DNA of 64,000 nucleotides from Duganella aceris (lineage in GTDB: Bacteria; Pseudomonadota; Gammaproteobacteria; Burkholderiales; Burkholderiaceae_D): the NCBI RefSeq assembly GCF_011090165.1, contig NZ_JAADJT010000001.1, positions 496,001 to 560,000 on the forward strand. Direction: 5' to 3'. A program made the position numbers and the translations under genes. Positions 1 to 10,900 of this stretch are shown here, piece after piece. The notes beneath the pieces were generated by a model. The model was not told the origin of the DNA. It saw only the letters and a list, made by a program, of their open reading frames with translations, and ran no database searches. Within the stretch, counting starts at the first letter, position 1; each line of letters starts with the position of its first letter.

Positions 1-290
1 AGGCGGGTGATTTCGCCGCCGTCCGGCGCGTACAGCACCAGCGTCGGGTAGCTGCGCAGCCAGTAGCGCGCCGCCAGCGCTTGCGCGCCGACGCTGTCGC
101 CGTCGAGGTGGTGGCACAGCACCGAACGGCTGCGCCGGATGAATTCGTCACGCGCGAAGAGGTCGGCCTTGACCCGGTTGCACGGCGGGCACCAGACGGC
201 GCCCCAATACAGGAACAAGGGCCGCTGCTGCGCCCGCGCCAATGCGAAAGCGGCGTCGAGGCCGCCGTCCAGCCATTCGATCGCCGCCAT
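1..290 (-). CDS. thioredoxin-like protein (partial, 3' end outside window)
   Basis: Reading the minus strand from the ATG at 288-290 gives an open frame that runs off the left edge. It begins MAAIEWLDGG and carries a WCPPC motif at residues 33-37 after a predicted beta strand (PLFLYWG), the arrangement of the thioredoxin fold active site. Residues around 80 (RSYPTLVLY) match the cis-proline region (T-P/S-Y-P-T) of the family. No signal peptide is visible in the N-terminus. The gene starts three bases after the folE stop, so the two are probably co-transcribed. The family reduces or isomerises disulfides; the substrate is unknown. The C-terminal part is missing, so domain composition cannot be completed. 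Confidence 0.72.
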   Translation of the reverse strand, partial: MAAIEWLDGGLDAAFALARAQQRPLFLYWGAVWCPPCNRVKADLFARDEFIRRSRSVLCHHLDGDSVGAQALAARYWLRSYPTLVLYAPDGGEITR

Positions 291-293
291 GAA

Positions 294-860
294 TCAGCTT
301 TCGCGCGCCAGCGCCAGGAATTCGGTGCGCATCGCCAGGTTCGGCTGCAATTCGCCCAGCATCGCCGAGGTCACCGTCTCTTCGCCCGGCGTGCGGATGC
401 CGCGGCTTTCCATGCACAGGTGGCGGCATTTGACGACCACGCCGACCGCTTTCGGTTCCAGCACTTCCATCAACGCGTTGGCGATCTGCATCGTCATGCG
501 TTCCTGCACTTGCAACCGCTTGGAGAAGCAGTCCACCAGCCGGGTCAGCTTGGACAGGCCGACGATCTTGCCGTTCGGGACGTAGCCGACCGTGGCCTTG
601 CCGAAGAACGGCGCCAGGTGGTGCTCGCAGTGGCTGTAGACCGGAATGCCGCGCACCACGATCAGTTCGTTGTATTGCTCGGCGCCGTCTTCAAACGCCT
701 TCAGCAGTTCGACCGGGTCCTGGCCGTAGCCCGAGGTCCAGTGCTTCCATGCTTTGGTGACGCGGGCCGGGGTTTCCACCAGGCCGGGACGGTTCGGATC
801 TTCACCGAAACTGGCGATCAGGCGGCGCCAGTCGTTTTCCGAGAATTCTTCTTGAGACAT
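294..860 (-). CDS. folE: GTP cyclohydrolase I
   Basis: This 188-residue protein has the full fold and length of the short bacterial GTP cyclohydrolase I. The enzyme converts GTP to 7,8-dihydroneopterin triphosphate, the first step of tetrahydrofolate and pterin synthesis in the cytoplasm. Zinc ligands are visible as C78 and H81 in the SHCEHH motif and C149 in CRHLCMESRG, and the VGLSKL-type substrate loop is present around residues 100-105. The start is the ATG at 858-860, preceded by AAGGTG seven bases upstream. A thioredoxin-like gene follows after three bases. Confidence in the function is high. Confidence 0.95.
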   Translation of the reverse strand: MSQEEFSENDWRRLIASFGEDPNRPGLVETPARVTKAWKHWTSGYGQDPVELLKAFEDGAEQYNELIVVRGIPVYSHCEHHLAPFFGKATVGYVPNGKIVGLSKLTRLVDCFSKRLQVQERMTMQIANALMEVLEPKAVGVVVKCRHLCMESRGIRTPGEETVTSAMLGELQPNLAMRTEFLALARES

Positions 861-921
861 GATGAAACACCTTTTTTTTACGATTGCCGACAGTATATAG
901 AAAACCGCCGGACACCATCGA

Positions 922-1740
922 CTAAGGCTTGGGGCGGTGGGCGTCCACCAACTGGGCCGCGATCGACACCTTGATCGGCAAGTCCGGCCATTCGTCGCCC
1001 GGCCCGAACCAGCGCGCCTCGGCGATCTCGCTCGGCTCGATGCGGATCTCGCCGTCCAGATAGTCGGCGGTGTAGGCCACCATCAGCGAGTGCGGGAACG
1101 GCCACGACTGGCTGCCGAAGTAGCGCAGGTTGTGCACCCGCAGCCCGACCTCCTCCCGCACCTCGCGGTGGATCGCTTCCTCGATCGACTCGCCGGCCTC
1201 GACGAAACCGGCCAGCGCCGTGTAGCGCTTGTACGGCGAATTGGTGTGCAGCGCCAGCAGCACCGCGTCGCCCTTGCGGATCAACACCATCATCGCCGGC
1301 GAAATCCGTGGATAGGCGCTGTGGCCGCAGTGCGGGCATTTGTAGCAGCGCTCGCCGGCCAGCTGCTGCATCGGCGTCGCGCAAACGCCGCAAAAGCGAT
1401 GCGTGCGCGCCCATTCCGCCAGCTGCAGCGCCCGCCCGGCCAGGCCGAGGAAGCCGTCGTCGACCGCGCCGAACAGCGAGCGCAGCCCGTGGTACGCATA
1501 TTCCGGGTCGGGCGACGCGTCGTCGTCCAGCCAGGCCATCTGGTAATAGCGATCGTTCCAGGTGCCCAGCGCGTGGATGCGCTCGGGCGGCACCCGCAGC
1601 GCGGCCAGCATCTCCGACGGCGGCAAGCCCAGATCGCTGTTGCGTAAAAGCAACCCTCCGCGATGACAGACAAAGGTCAGCGGATCGGCGGCGTCGCTGG
1701 GAAGGATCAGGGGAACGAAGGTGGCGGGCGTGAGCAGCAT
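922..1740 (-). CDS. nudC: NAD+ diphosphatase / NAD-capped RNA decapping hydrolase
   Basis: A 272-residue Nudix hydrolase of the NudC type, which cleaves NAD(H) to NMN(H) and AMP and in E. coli also removes the NAD cap from RNA. The N-terminal domain is followed by a four-cysteine zinc ribbon (FCGVC and CYKCPHC, about residues 116-138). A complete Nudix box matching GX5EX7REUXEEXGU starts at about residue 177. The diagnostic NudC motif after the box appears as SQSWPFPHS, matching the family SQPWPFPxS pattern with one substitution. It lies upstream of folE on the same strand, separated by 61 bases, so the two may be independently transcribed. Confidence 0.93.
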   Translation of the reverse strand: MLLTPATFVPLILPSDAADPLTFVCHRGGLLLRNSDLGLPPSEMLAALRVPPERIHALGTWNDRYYQMAWLDDDASPDPEYAYHGLRSLFGAVDDGFLGLAGRALQLAEWARTHRFCGVCATPMQQLAGERCYKCPHCGHSAYPRISPAMMVLIRKGDAVLLALHTNSPYKRYTALAGFVEAGESIEEAIHREVREEVGLRVHNLRYFGSQSWPFPHSLMVAYTADYLDGEIRIEPSEIAEARWFGPGDEWPDLPIKVSIAAQLVDAHRPKP

Positions 1741-1927
1741 GGCGGGCGGCGAGGGGGCGGGTTGACTGATTGCAGCATCTTACCGTGTTTTGCGGCGGCC
1801 GGCCGGGTGCACCGGGTGCGCGACCAGCCATTGTTTCCAGACCAAGATTTACACCATTTTCATACCTTTAATCGCTGCATCGGGAGCTTTCACGCTACTA
1901 TATATTGCTGTAAGGAGATTTTTTCAT
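1741..1927. other. divergent intergenic region between nudC and giant gene 1
   Basis: This 187-bp gap separates the nudC start (minus) from the first giant gene (plus). Its right half is clearly more AT-rich than the surroundings. It holds the strong Shine-Dalgarno of the giant gene, but I see no convincing -35/-10 pair. A TATATA element near 1900 is too close to the ribosome binding site to be an obvious -10. Confidence 0.4.
1912..1917 (+). promoter_or_regulatory. ribosome binding site of giant gene 1
   Basis: AAGGAG ten bases before the ATG at 1928. It decides the start: the open frame extends upstream to 1790, but the residues encoded there are not repeat-like, and the octads begin right after the ATG (MPSIVAGLNTDQIASL), as in the two sister proteins. 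Confidence 0.75.
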
Positions 1928-4900
1928 ATGCCATCTATCGTTGCCGGTTTAAACACCGACCAAATCGCCAGTCTGTCGACCAGCCAGATCATCCTGCTGA
2001 CCACGGCCGACATCCAGTTGCTGAACACAAGCCAAATGACCGCGTTCAGCACGCAGCAACTGGGCGCCCTCGGCACGGCCCAGCTGCGCGCGCTCTCGAC
2101 GGCGAACCTGCAGGCCCTGAGCAACGATCAGTTCGAATACGGCATCTCCACCAGGCAAATCCAGGCGCTCAGCTCGTCGCAGATCAGCAGCCTGAGCAGC
2201 AGCCAGCTGACCGGCGGGCTCGGCTCGGCGCAGTTCGCCGCGCTGGGCACCGCCCAGCTCAACGCGCTGACCACGGCGCAGTTCTCCAGCATCGGCGACG
2301 ACAACATCGCGGCCCTGCGCACCAGCCAACTGGCCGGCCTGAGCACCGTGCAGCTGCGCGCGCTCGCCACCGGCCAGATCGCCGCGCTGACCAGCACCCA
2401 GGTCGCGGCGCTGCAGACCCGCCACATCGCCGCGCTCGCCACGCTGCAACTGGCCGCCATCGAGACCGAGGACATCGCCGCGCTCGGCACGCAGCAGCTG
2501 GCGGCGCTGGCATCCGGCCAGCTGGCCGCGCTGAGCACCCTCCAGATCGCCGCGCTGCGCACCGCGCAGAGCAGCGCCTTGACCACCGCGCAAGTGGCCA
2601 CGCTGGGCAACGGGCAGCTGGCCGCGCTCGGGACCGACGGCTTCGCCGCGCTGCGGACGGCGCAGATCGCCGCGCTGACCACGGCGCAATTCGTCGCGCT
2701 GGGCACCGACCAGATCGTCGCGCTGACCACCGCGCAAGCGGCGGCGCTGACCACCAGCCAGCTGGCCCACATGGACAGCGACCAGCTGGCCGCGATGGAG
2801 ACCCGCGACTTCGCCGCGCTGCGCAGCCAGCAGTTGAACGCGCTGGGCAGCGCCGCCGCAGCCCTGCTGAGCACGACGCAGATCGCCGCGCTGACCACGG
2901 CCCAGGTGGCCGCGCTGAAAACCGCCCAGCTGGGCGCGCTCGGCAGCGACCAGATCGTCGCCCTCGGCACCGCCCAGATCGCCGCGTTGACCACGCAACA
3001 GGTGGCTGCGCTGAGCGCGCTCCAGGTGGCCGCCATCGAAACCACCGACATCGCCGCCATGAAGACGGCGCAAATCGCCGCGCTCGGCTCGGCCCAGCTG
3101 AACGCCTTCGGCAGCGCCCAGTTGGCCGCGCTGACCACGGCGCAGGCGGCCAGCCTGACCACCACCCAGCTGGCCAGGCTGGACTCCGGCCTGATCGCCG
3201 CGCTGCAGACCGCCGACGTGGCCGCGCTGAAGACCGCGCAGATCGCCGCCATCGCCACCGCCGGCATCGCCGCGCTGGACAGCGGCCAGTTCGCCGCCTT
3301 GAACTCGCAGCAGATCGGCGCGCTCAAGACCGCGCAAATCGGCGCGCTGTCCACCACCCACATCGCGGCGCTGAGCACGGCCCAAACCACCGGCCTGGCG
3401 ACCCAGCAACTGGCCGCGCTGTCGGCCGACCAGCTGGGCGCGCTCGGCACCGCCAACCTGGCGGCGCTGCGCAGCGCGCAGATCGGCGCGCTCGGCACCA
3501 GCCTGATCGCCGCGTTCGGCACCGACCAGATCGTCGCGCTGACGACGGCGCAAGCCGCCGCGCTGACCTCGCGCCAGCTGGCCGCGCTGAACAACCAACA
3601 ATTGAACGCGATGGAAACCGCCGACCTGGCCGCGCTGCGGACCGCGCAGCTGGCCGGCCTGAGCACCGGCAATCTCGCCGCCTTGTCCACCAGCCAGCTG
3701 GCCGCGCTGACCACGGCGCAGCTCGCCGCGTTGAGCACGCAACAGCTGGCGGCGCTGGGCACCGACCAGATCGTCGCCCTGGGCACCGCGCAGGCGGCCG
3801 GCCTGAGCACGCGCCAGATCGCCTCGCTCAGCGACGAGCAATTGGCGGCGCTGGAGACGGTCGACCTGGCCGCGCTGAGGACCGCGCAGCTGGCGGCGCT
3901 GTCGAGCAAGCAGTTCGGCGCGCTGGGCACGGCGCAGATCGCCGCGCTGACCACGCTGCAGGCCGGCGCGCTGACCACCGCGCAACTGGCCGCGCTGAGC
4001 ACCGACCAGGTCGCCGCGCTGCCGACCCAGGACCTGGCCGCGCTGAAATCGCAGCAGGTCATGGCCCTGTCCAGCGACGCCGTGGCGGCGCTGACCACCA
4101 GCCAATTCGCCGCGCTGACCAGCGCCGTGCTGGCCGCGCTGACCACCGCGCAGGCGGCGGCGCTGACCACCGACCAGATCGTCGCGCTGAGCAGCGTGCA
4201 GGTCGCCGCGCTCTCCACCCGCGACCTGGCCGCGCTGAACACCGACCAGGTCAACGCGCTGGAAACCGTCGACTTCGCCGCGCTGAAGACGGCGCAGATC
4301 GCCGCGCTCAGCGCCACCCAGGTGGCCGCGCTGAGCACCGACCTGATCGTCGCGCTGACCAGCAACCAGGCCGGCGCGCTGACGCCGGCCCAGCTGAACG
4401 CGCTGACCACCGACCAGTTGAACGCGATGGAGACCCAGGACTTCGCGGCGCTGAAAACCAGCCAGCTGCTCGGCCTCGGCACCAAGTCGATCGCCACCCT
4501 GACCGTGGGCCAGGTGGCGGCGCTGAAGACCGGCCAGATCTCGCAGCTGAACTCGGACCAGATCCAGGTGCTGAGCGCCAGCCAGCTGGGCGCGCTGACC
4601 ACCGCCCAGATCAACGCCCTCAGCAGCACGCAGATCGGCTGGCTCAAGACCGAGCAGGTGGCCGCCTTGACCACCGGCGACTGGGCCGCGCTGAAATCGA
4701 GCCAGCTCAACGCGCTCAATGCCGACCAGATCGCCGCCATCACCACCGACCAGATCGTCGCGCTGGGCACGTTGCAGGCGGGCGCGCTGTCGTCGCGGCT
4801 GCTGGCGCTGCTGTCGACCGACCAGCTGACCGCGCTGGAGACGGCCGACCTGGCCGCGCTGAAGACCAGCCAGATCGTCAGCCTGGGCACGGCGGCCGTG

Positions 4901-7900
4901 GCCGCCCTCACCAGCACCCAATTGCAGGCGCTGAAAACCCAGCAGGTGGCGGCGTTGACCACCGCCCAGCTGGCCGCGTTGAGCGGCGGGCAGATCGCCG
5001 CGCTGACCACCGCGCAGGCGGCCAACCTGGCCACCGCGCAAATCGCCGCGCTGTCCAGCGAGCAGCTGCGGGCCTTGGAAACGGCCGACCTGGCGGCGCT
5101 GAGGACGGCGCAGATCGTGGCGCTCGGCACGCTGCTGGCCAGCCAGCTCGGCACCGACCAGATCGCCGCGCTGACCACGCTGCAGGTGTCCAGCCTGAGC
5201 ATCGCCCAACTGGCCGCGCTCGGCACCGCGCAGATCGCGGCGATGGAAAGCGCCGACCTGGCCGCGCTGAAGACCGCGCAGATCGCCGGCCTCTCCAACG
5301 ACGACCTGAACGCGCTGGACGCGGGCCAGCTGCGGGCGTTGACCACGGCGCAACTGGTGGCGCTGAACAGCGCCCAGCTGCAGGCGCTGGCGACCGCGCA
5401 AGTGGCCGCGCTCAGCACGCTGCAAATAACCAGCCTCGGCACCACGCAGATGACGCTGCTCAGCGGCGAGCAGCTGCTGGCGCTCGGCACCGACGGCCTG
5501 GCGCTGCTGAAAACGGCGCAGGTCGCCGCGCTCAGGACCGCGCAGATCGCCGCGCTGGACAACGACCAGATCGTGGCGCTGACCACGCTGCAGGTGAGCC
5601 ATCTGACGACCGCGCAGATCGCCAGCCTCGGCGGCGCGCAACTGGACGCGATGGAAAGCCAGGACTTCGCCGCGCTGAGAACGGCGCAGATCGCCGCGCT
5701 GGGCACCGCCCAGATCGCCGGCCTCGGCACCGCGCAGGCGGCCGCGCTGACCACGCAGCAGGTGGCCGGCCTGTCCACCGCCCAGCTGGCCGCGCTGGGC
5801 ACCCAGCAGTTGCAGCAGTTCTCCAGCGCCGACATCGCCGCGCTGAAGACCGCGCAGATCCAGTCGCTTACCAGCGACCAGCTCGATTCGCTGAACAGCG
5901 ATCAGTTCCACGCGCTGACCGTGGTGCAGCTGGGCGCCTTGAGCAGCGCCCAGTTCCAGTCGCTGACCACGGCGCAGATCGCCGCGCTCAGCACGCTGCA
6001 GGCCGCCAATCTCGGCACCGCGCAGGTGCAGGCGCTGAGCGCGGTGCAACTGGCGGCGCTGGAAACCCAGGACCTGGCCGCGATGAAGTTGCCGCAGCTG
6101 GCCGCGCTGACCACCGCGCAGTTCGTGCTGCTCAACAGCGACCAGATCGCCGGCCTGACCGCGCTGCAAGCAGCCGGCCTGAGCACGGCGCAACTGGCGG
6201 CCATGGCCACCGACCAGATCGTCGCGCTGGAAAGCCGCGACCTGGCCGCGCTGCGCACCGCGCAGTTGCAGGCGCTGGGCAGCGACCAGCTCGACGCCCT
6301 CGGCACCGACCAGCTGCGGGCGCTGACGGTGGCGCAGTTGTCGTCGCTGAGCACGCTGCAACTGACGGCGCTGCTGACCTCGCAAATCGCGGCGCTCAGC
6401 ACGTTGCAAGTGGGCGGCCTGGCGACCGGCCAGATCGCCGCGCTGACGGCCGACCAGCTGGCGGCCTTCACCACCGATGAAATGCTGGCGCTGAAGGCGA
6501 CGCAGATCAACGCGCTGCGCGGCGGCCAGATCGCGCTGCTCAGCACCGACCAGATCGCCGCGTTGAGCGCCACCCAGGTAGCCGCGATGCGCACCGACCA
6601 GCTGTCGGCGCTCGGCTCCGACCAGGTCGCGGCGCTGAGCACCGCCGACTTCGCGCTGCTGAGCGCGGCGCAGTTGTCGGCGCTGGGCATGCTGAGCAAT
6701 CTCACCACCGACCAGTTGCAGGCCTTGACCCCGACCCAGATCGGCGGTCTGACCACGGCGCAGATCGCCGCGCTGAGCAGCAACCAGATCGTGGCGCTGA
6801 CCACGCGCCAGATCGGCAGCCTGAGCACCGCCGGCATCGCGGTGCTCGGCAGCGACCAGCTGCGCGCGCTGGAACTGGAAGACCTGGCCGCGCTGAAGGC
6901 GGCGCAACTGGCGGCGCTCAACACCGACCAGATCGCCTCGTTGAGCACCGACCAGGTCATGGGCCTGACCACGGCGCAATTCTCCGGCCTGGGCACGCTG
7001 CAAGTGGCGGCCTTGAGCACCGATCAGGTGCGGGTGCTGACCGCCGACGAGCTGCAGGCACTGAAGGCGGCGCAGGTGGCCGCGCTCAGCGCCGACCAGC
7101 TGGCAGCGCTGGGCCTGGACCAGGTGCAGAATCTCGGCGCCGTCCAGCTCGCCGCGCTCAACAGCGCGCAGCTGCAGGCGCTGACCACCGACCAGGTGAT
7201 CGCGCTGACCACGCGCCAATTCCAGCTGCTGGCCACGGCCCAGGTGGCCGCGCTCGGCACCGACCAGCTGGCCGCGATCGAGATCGAGGACCTGGCCGCG
7301 CTGAAGACGGCGCAGATCGCCGCGCTCGGCACGGCGCAGATCCAGGCGCTCGCCGTGGACCGCATCGCCGCGCTGACCACCGCGCAGGCGCAGGCGCTGA
7401 GCGGCGCCCAGTTGCTGGCGCTGAACTCGGCGCAAATCCAGTCGCTGAGCACCGACGACCTGGCCGCGCTGAAGTCGGCCCAGGTCGCCGCGCTCGGCAG
7501 CGACCAGCTGAACGCGCTGACCTGGGACCAGCTGCAAAGCCTGGGCTCGGCCCAGCTGAACGCGCTGACCACGGCGCAGGTCGCCGCGCTGGGCGCCGAC
7601 CAGATCATCCAGTTGACCACGCAGCAATACACCCAGCTGGGCACGGCGCAACTGGCCGCGCTCGGTTCCAGCCAACTGGCCGCGCTGGAGCTGGAAGACC
7701 TGGCGGCGCTGCTGACCGCCCAGATCGCCGCGCTCGGCACGCTGCAGATCAGCCAGCTGGACCTGGCGCACATCGCCGCGCTGACCGCGCAGCAGGCGGC
7801 GGCGCTGACCGCCGCCCAGCTGGCGGCGCTGTCCACCGATCAGCTGCAAGCCTTGCACAGCGAAGACCTGCAAGCGCTGGGCACGGCGCAAATCCAGGCG

Positions 7901-10900
7901 CTCAGCACCGACCAGCTGGTGTCGCTGACCCTGGAGCAGCTGCAAACCCTGACCACCGCCCAGCTCGACGCGTTGAGCTCGGCGCAGGCGCGCGCGCTGA
8001 CCACCGACCAGATCGCCGCGCTGACCACGCTGCAAGTGGCCAACCTGGCAACCCGCCAGCTGGGCGCGCTCGGCAGCGACCAGATCGCCGCCATCGGCAC
8101 CGACGACTTCGCCACGCTGTCGAGCACGCAGATCGCCGCGCTCGACGCCGGCCAGTTCGGCGCCGTCACCACCGACCAGATCGTCGCGCTGAGCAGCAGG
8201 CAGGCGGCGTCGCTGAGCACGGCGCAAGTGGCCGCGCTCAGCAGCGACCAGCTCGACGCGCTGGAGACCGGCGATTTCATCGCGCTGACGTCGGCGCAGA
8301 TCGCCGCCATCGGCAGCGCCAACATCGCCGCGCTGACCACCGGCCTGATCAGCGTGCTGGGCACGGCGCAGCTGGCCGCGCTGGGCACCGACCGCATCGC
8401 CGCGCTCAGCACCGACCAGATCATGGCGCTGGGCACGGCGCAGGTGGGCAGCCTGGGCACCGCGCAGATCGGCGTGCTCGGCACCGACCAGATCGCCGCG
8501 CTGAGCACCATGGACTTCGTCGCGCTGCACGGCAACCAGCTGGCCGCCTTCAGTTCCGACCAGTTCGCCGCGCTGACCAGCGACCAGCTGAACGCGCTGT
8601 CGACCAGCGCCGTCACCGGCCTGACCACGCAAATGCTGGGCGCGCTGACCACCATCCAGTTCAGCCAGCTGAGCACCGCGCAGGTAGCGGCGCTGACCTC
8701 GGCGCAACTGCCGCTGCTGAGCACCGACCAGCTGGCCGCGCTCAACACCGACCAGTTCGCCGCCGTCAACACCGGCGCCATCGCCCGCCTGCAGGCGGCG
8801 CAGGTCGCCGCGCTGACCACCGACCAGATCGTCGCGCTGAGCACCAGCCAGGCGCGCGCGCTGGGCAGCACCCAATTGACCGCGCTCGGCAGCGACCAGG
8901 TGGCGGCGCTGGAAAGCGCCGACCTGGTCGCGCTTGGCACGGCACAGATCGCCATGCTGGGCGCCGCGCAGTTGCAGGCGCTGCTGGCCGACCAGGTCGC
9001 CGCGCTGGGCACGGCGCAAGTGGCGGCGCTGACCACCAGCCAGGTCAACGGCGGCCTCGGCACGCTGCAGATCGTCGCGCTGACCACCGCCCAGGCGGCC
9101 GCGCTGACCACGCGCCAGGTCGCCGCGCTCGCCACCGACGCCATCGTCGCGCTGGAGACGGCCGACCTGGCCGCGTTCTCGACCCGCCAGATCGCCGCGC
9201 TGGGCAGCGACCAGATCGCCGCGTTCGGCAGCGACCAGCTGAACGCGCTGACCACCGCCGAACTGGCGGCGCTGAGCACCAGCCAGCTGCTGAACGGCCT
9301 GAGCACGCTGCAACTGGCGGCGCTCGACACCGCCCACATCAGCGCGCTGAGCACCGCGCAGCTGAGCTACGGCTTCAGCGCCGAGGCCATCGCCGCGCTC
9401 GGCACCGACCAGATCGGCGCGCTGCGCACGGCGCAAACGGCGGCGCTGACCACGCTGCAACTCGGCGCGCTGAGCAGCGACCAGATCGTCGCCCTGAGCA
9501 CCGCGCAGGCGTCGACGCTGACCACGCAGCAAATTTACGCGCTCACCACCGACCAGACCGTCGCGCTGGAAACGGCCGACCTGAACGCGCTGTCGACGCG
9601 CCAGATCGCGGCGCTGAACACGCTCGACATCGGCGTGCTGGGCAGCGACCAGCTCAACGCGCTGGGCCTGGCGCAACTGGCCGCCTTCGGCACCGCCCAG
9701 CTGGCCTACGGCCTGCAGACGGCGCAGCTGGCCGCGTTCGACACCAGCCATATCGCCGCGCTCGGCACGGCGCAGCTGGCCTACGGCATCAACCTCGACA
9801 ACCTGCTGGCCCTGACCAGCGACCAGATCGGCGCGCTGCGCACCGCGCAGCTGGCGGCGCTGACCACGCTGCAAATCGGCGCGCTGAGCACCGACCAGAT
9901 CGCCGCATTGGCGACCGCGCAAATGACCGGCCTGGCCACCGCGCAGATGGCGTGGCTGACCGCCGACCAGCTGGCCACGCTCAGCACCGGCCAGGTGGCC
10001 GCGCTCGACACCCAGGATGTGGCCGCGCTGACCGCCGCCCAGTTCACCGGCCTCAGCACCGACCAGACCCAGGCGCTGGGCACCGCCCAGGTGCGCGGCC
10101 TGAAGACGGCGCAAATCGCCGCCGTCGACGCCGGCCAGATCGGCGCCTTCAGCACCGACCAGATCGCCGCGCTGAGCACCGCGCAAGCGGCCGCGCTCAG
10201 CGTCAACGCGGTGACCGCGCTCAGCACCGACCAGCTCGGCGCGCTGCAGACGGCCGACGTGGCCGCGCTCGGCACGCTGCAGATCGCCAGCCTGGACGTC
10301 GGCCAGCTGCCCGGCCTGAACACCAGCCAGCTGCAGGCGCTGACCAGCGTCCAGCTGGGCGCGATGACGGCCGACCAGCTGTATGCGCTGAGCACCGGCC
10401 AGATCGCCGCGCTGCGCACGGCGCAGATCGGCTACCTGAACACCACCCAGCTGGCGGCGCTGTCGGACGCGCAAATCCAGGCCTTCACCACCGACCAGAT
10501 CGCCGCCATCAAGCTGAGCCAGATCCCGGCGCTGACGCTGGACCAGATGTCCTCGCTCGGCAGCGACCAGCTGCGGGCGCTGACCACGGCGCAGGTCCAG
10601 GCGCTCAGCGCCACCCAGCTGAACGCCCTGACCGGGGCCCAGGCCGGCGCGCTGACCACGACCCAGATGGCGGCGTTGAAGAACGCCCAGATCGCCGCGC
10701 TGTCGATCGACCAGATCAGCGGCTTCGACCCCAGCCAGCTGGCCGCCTGGAGCACCAGCCAGCTGGGCGCGCTGACGGCGACCCAGATCGGCTACCTGTC
10801 GACCACGCAGATCGCCGGCCTGAGCAACACCCAGGTGGCCGGTTTGAAGAGCAGCCAGCTGCTCGCCTTCAGCACCGACCAGATCGCGGCCTTCACCGCC

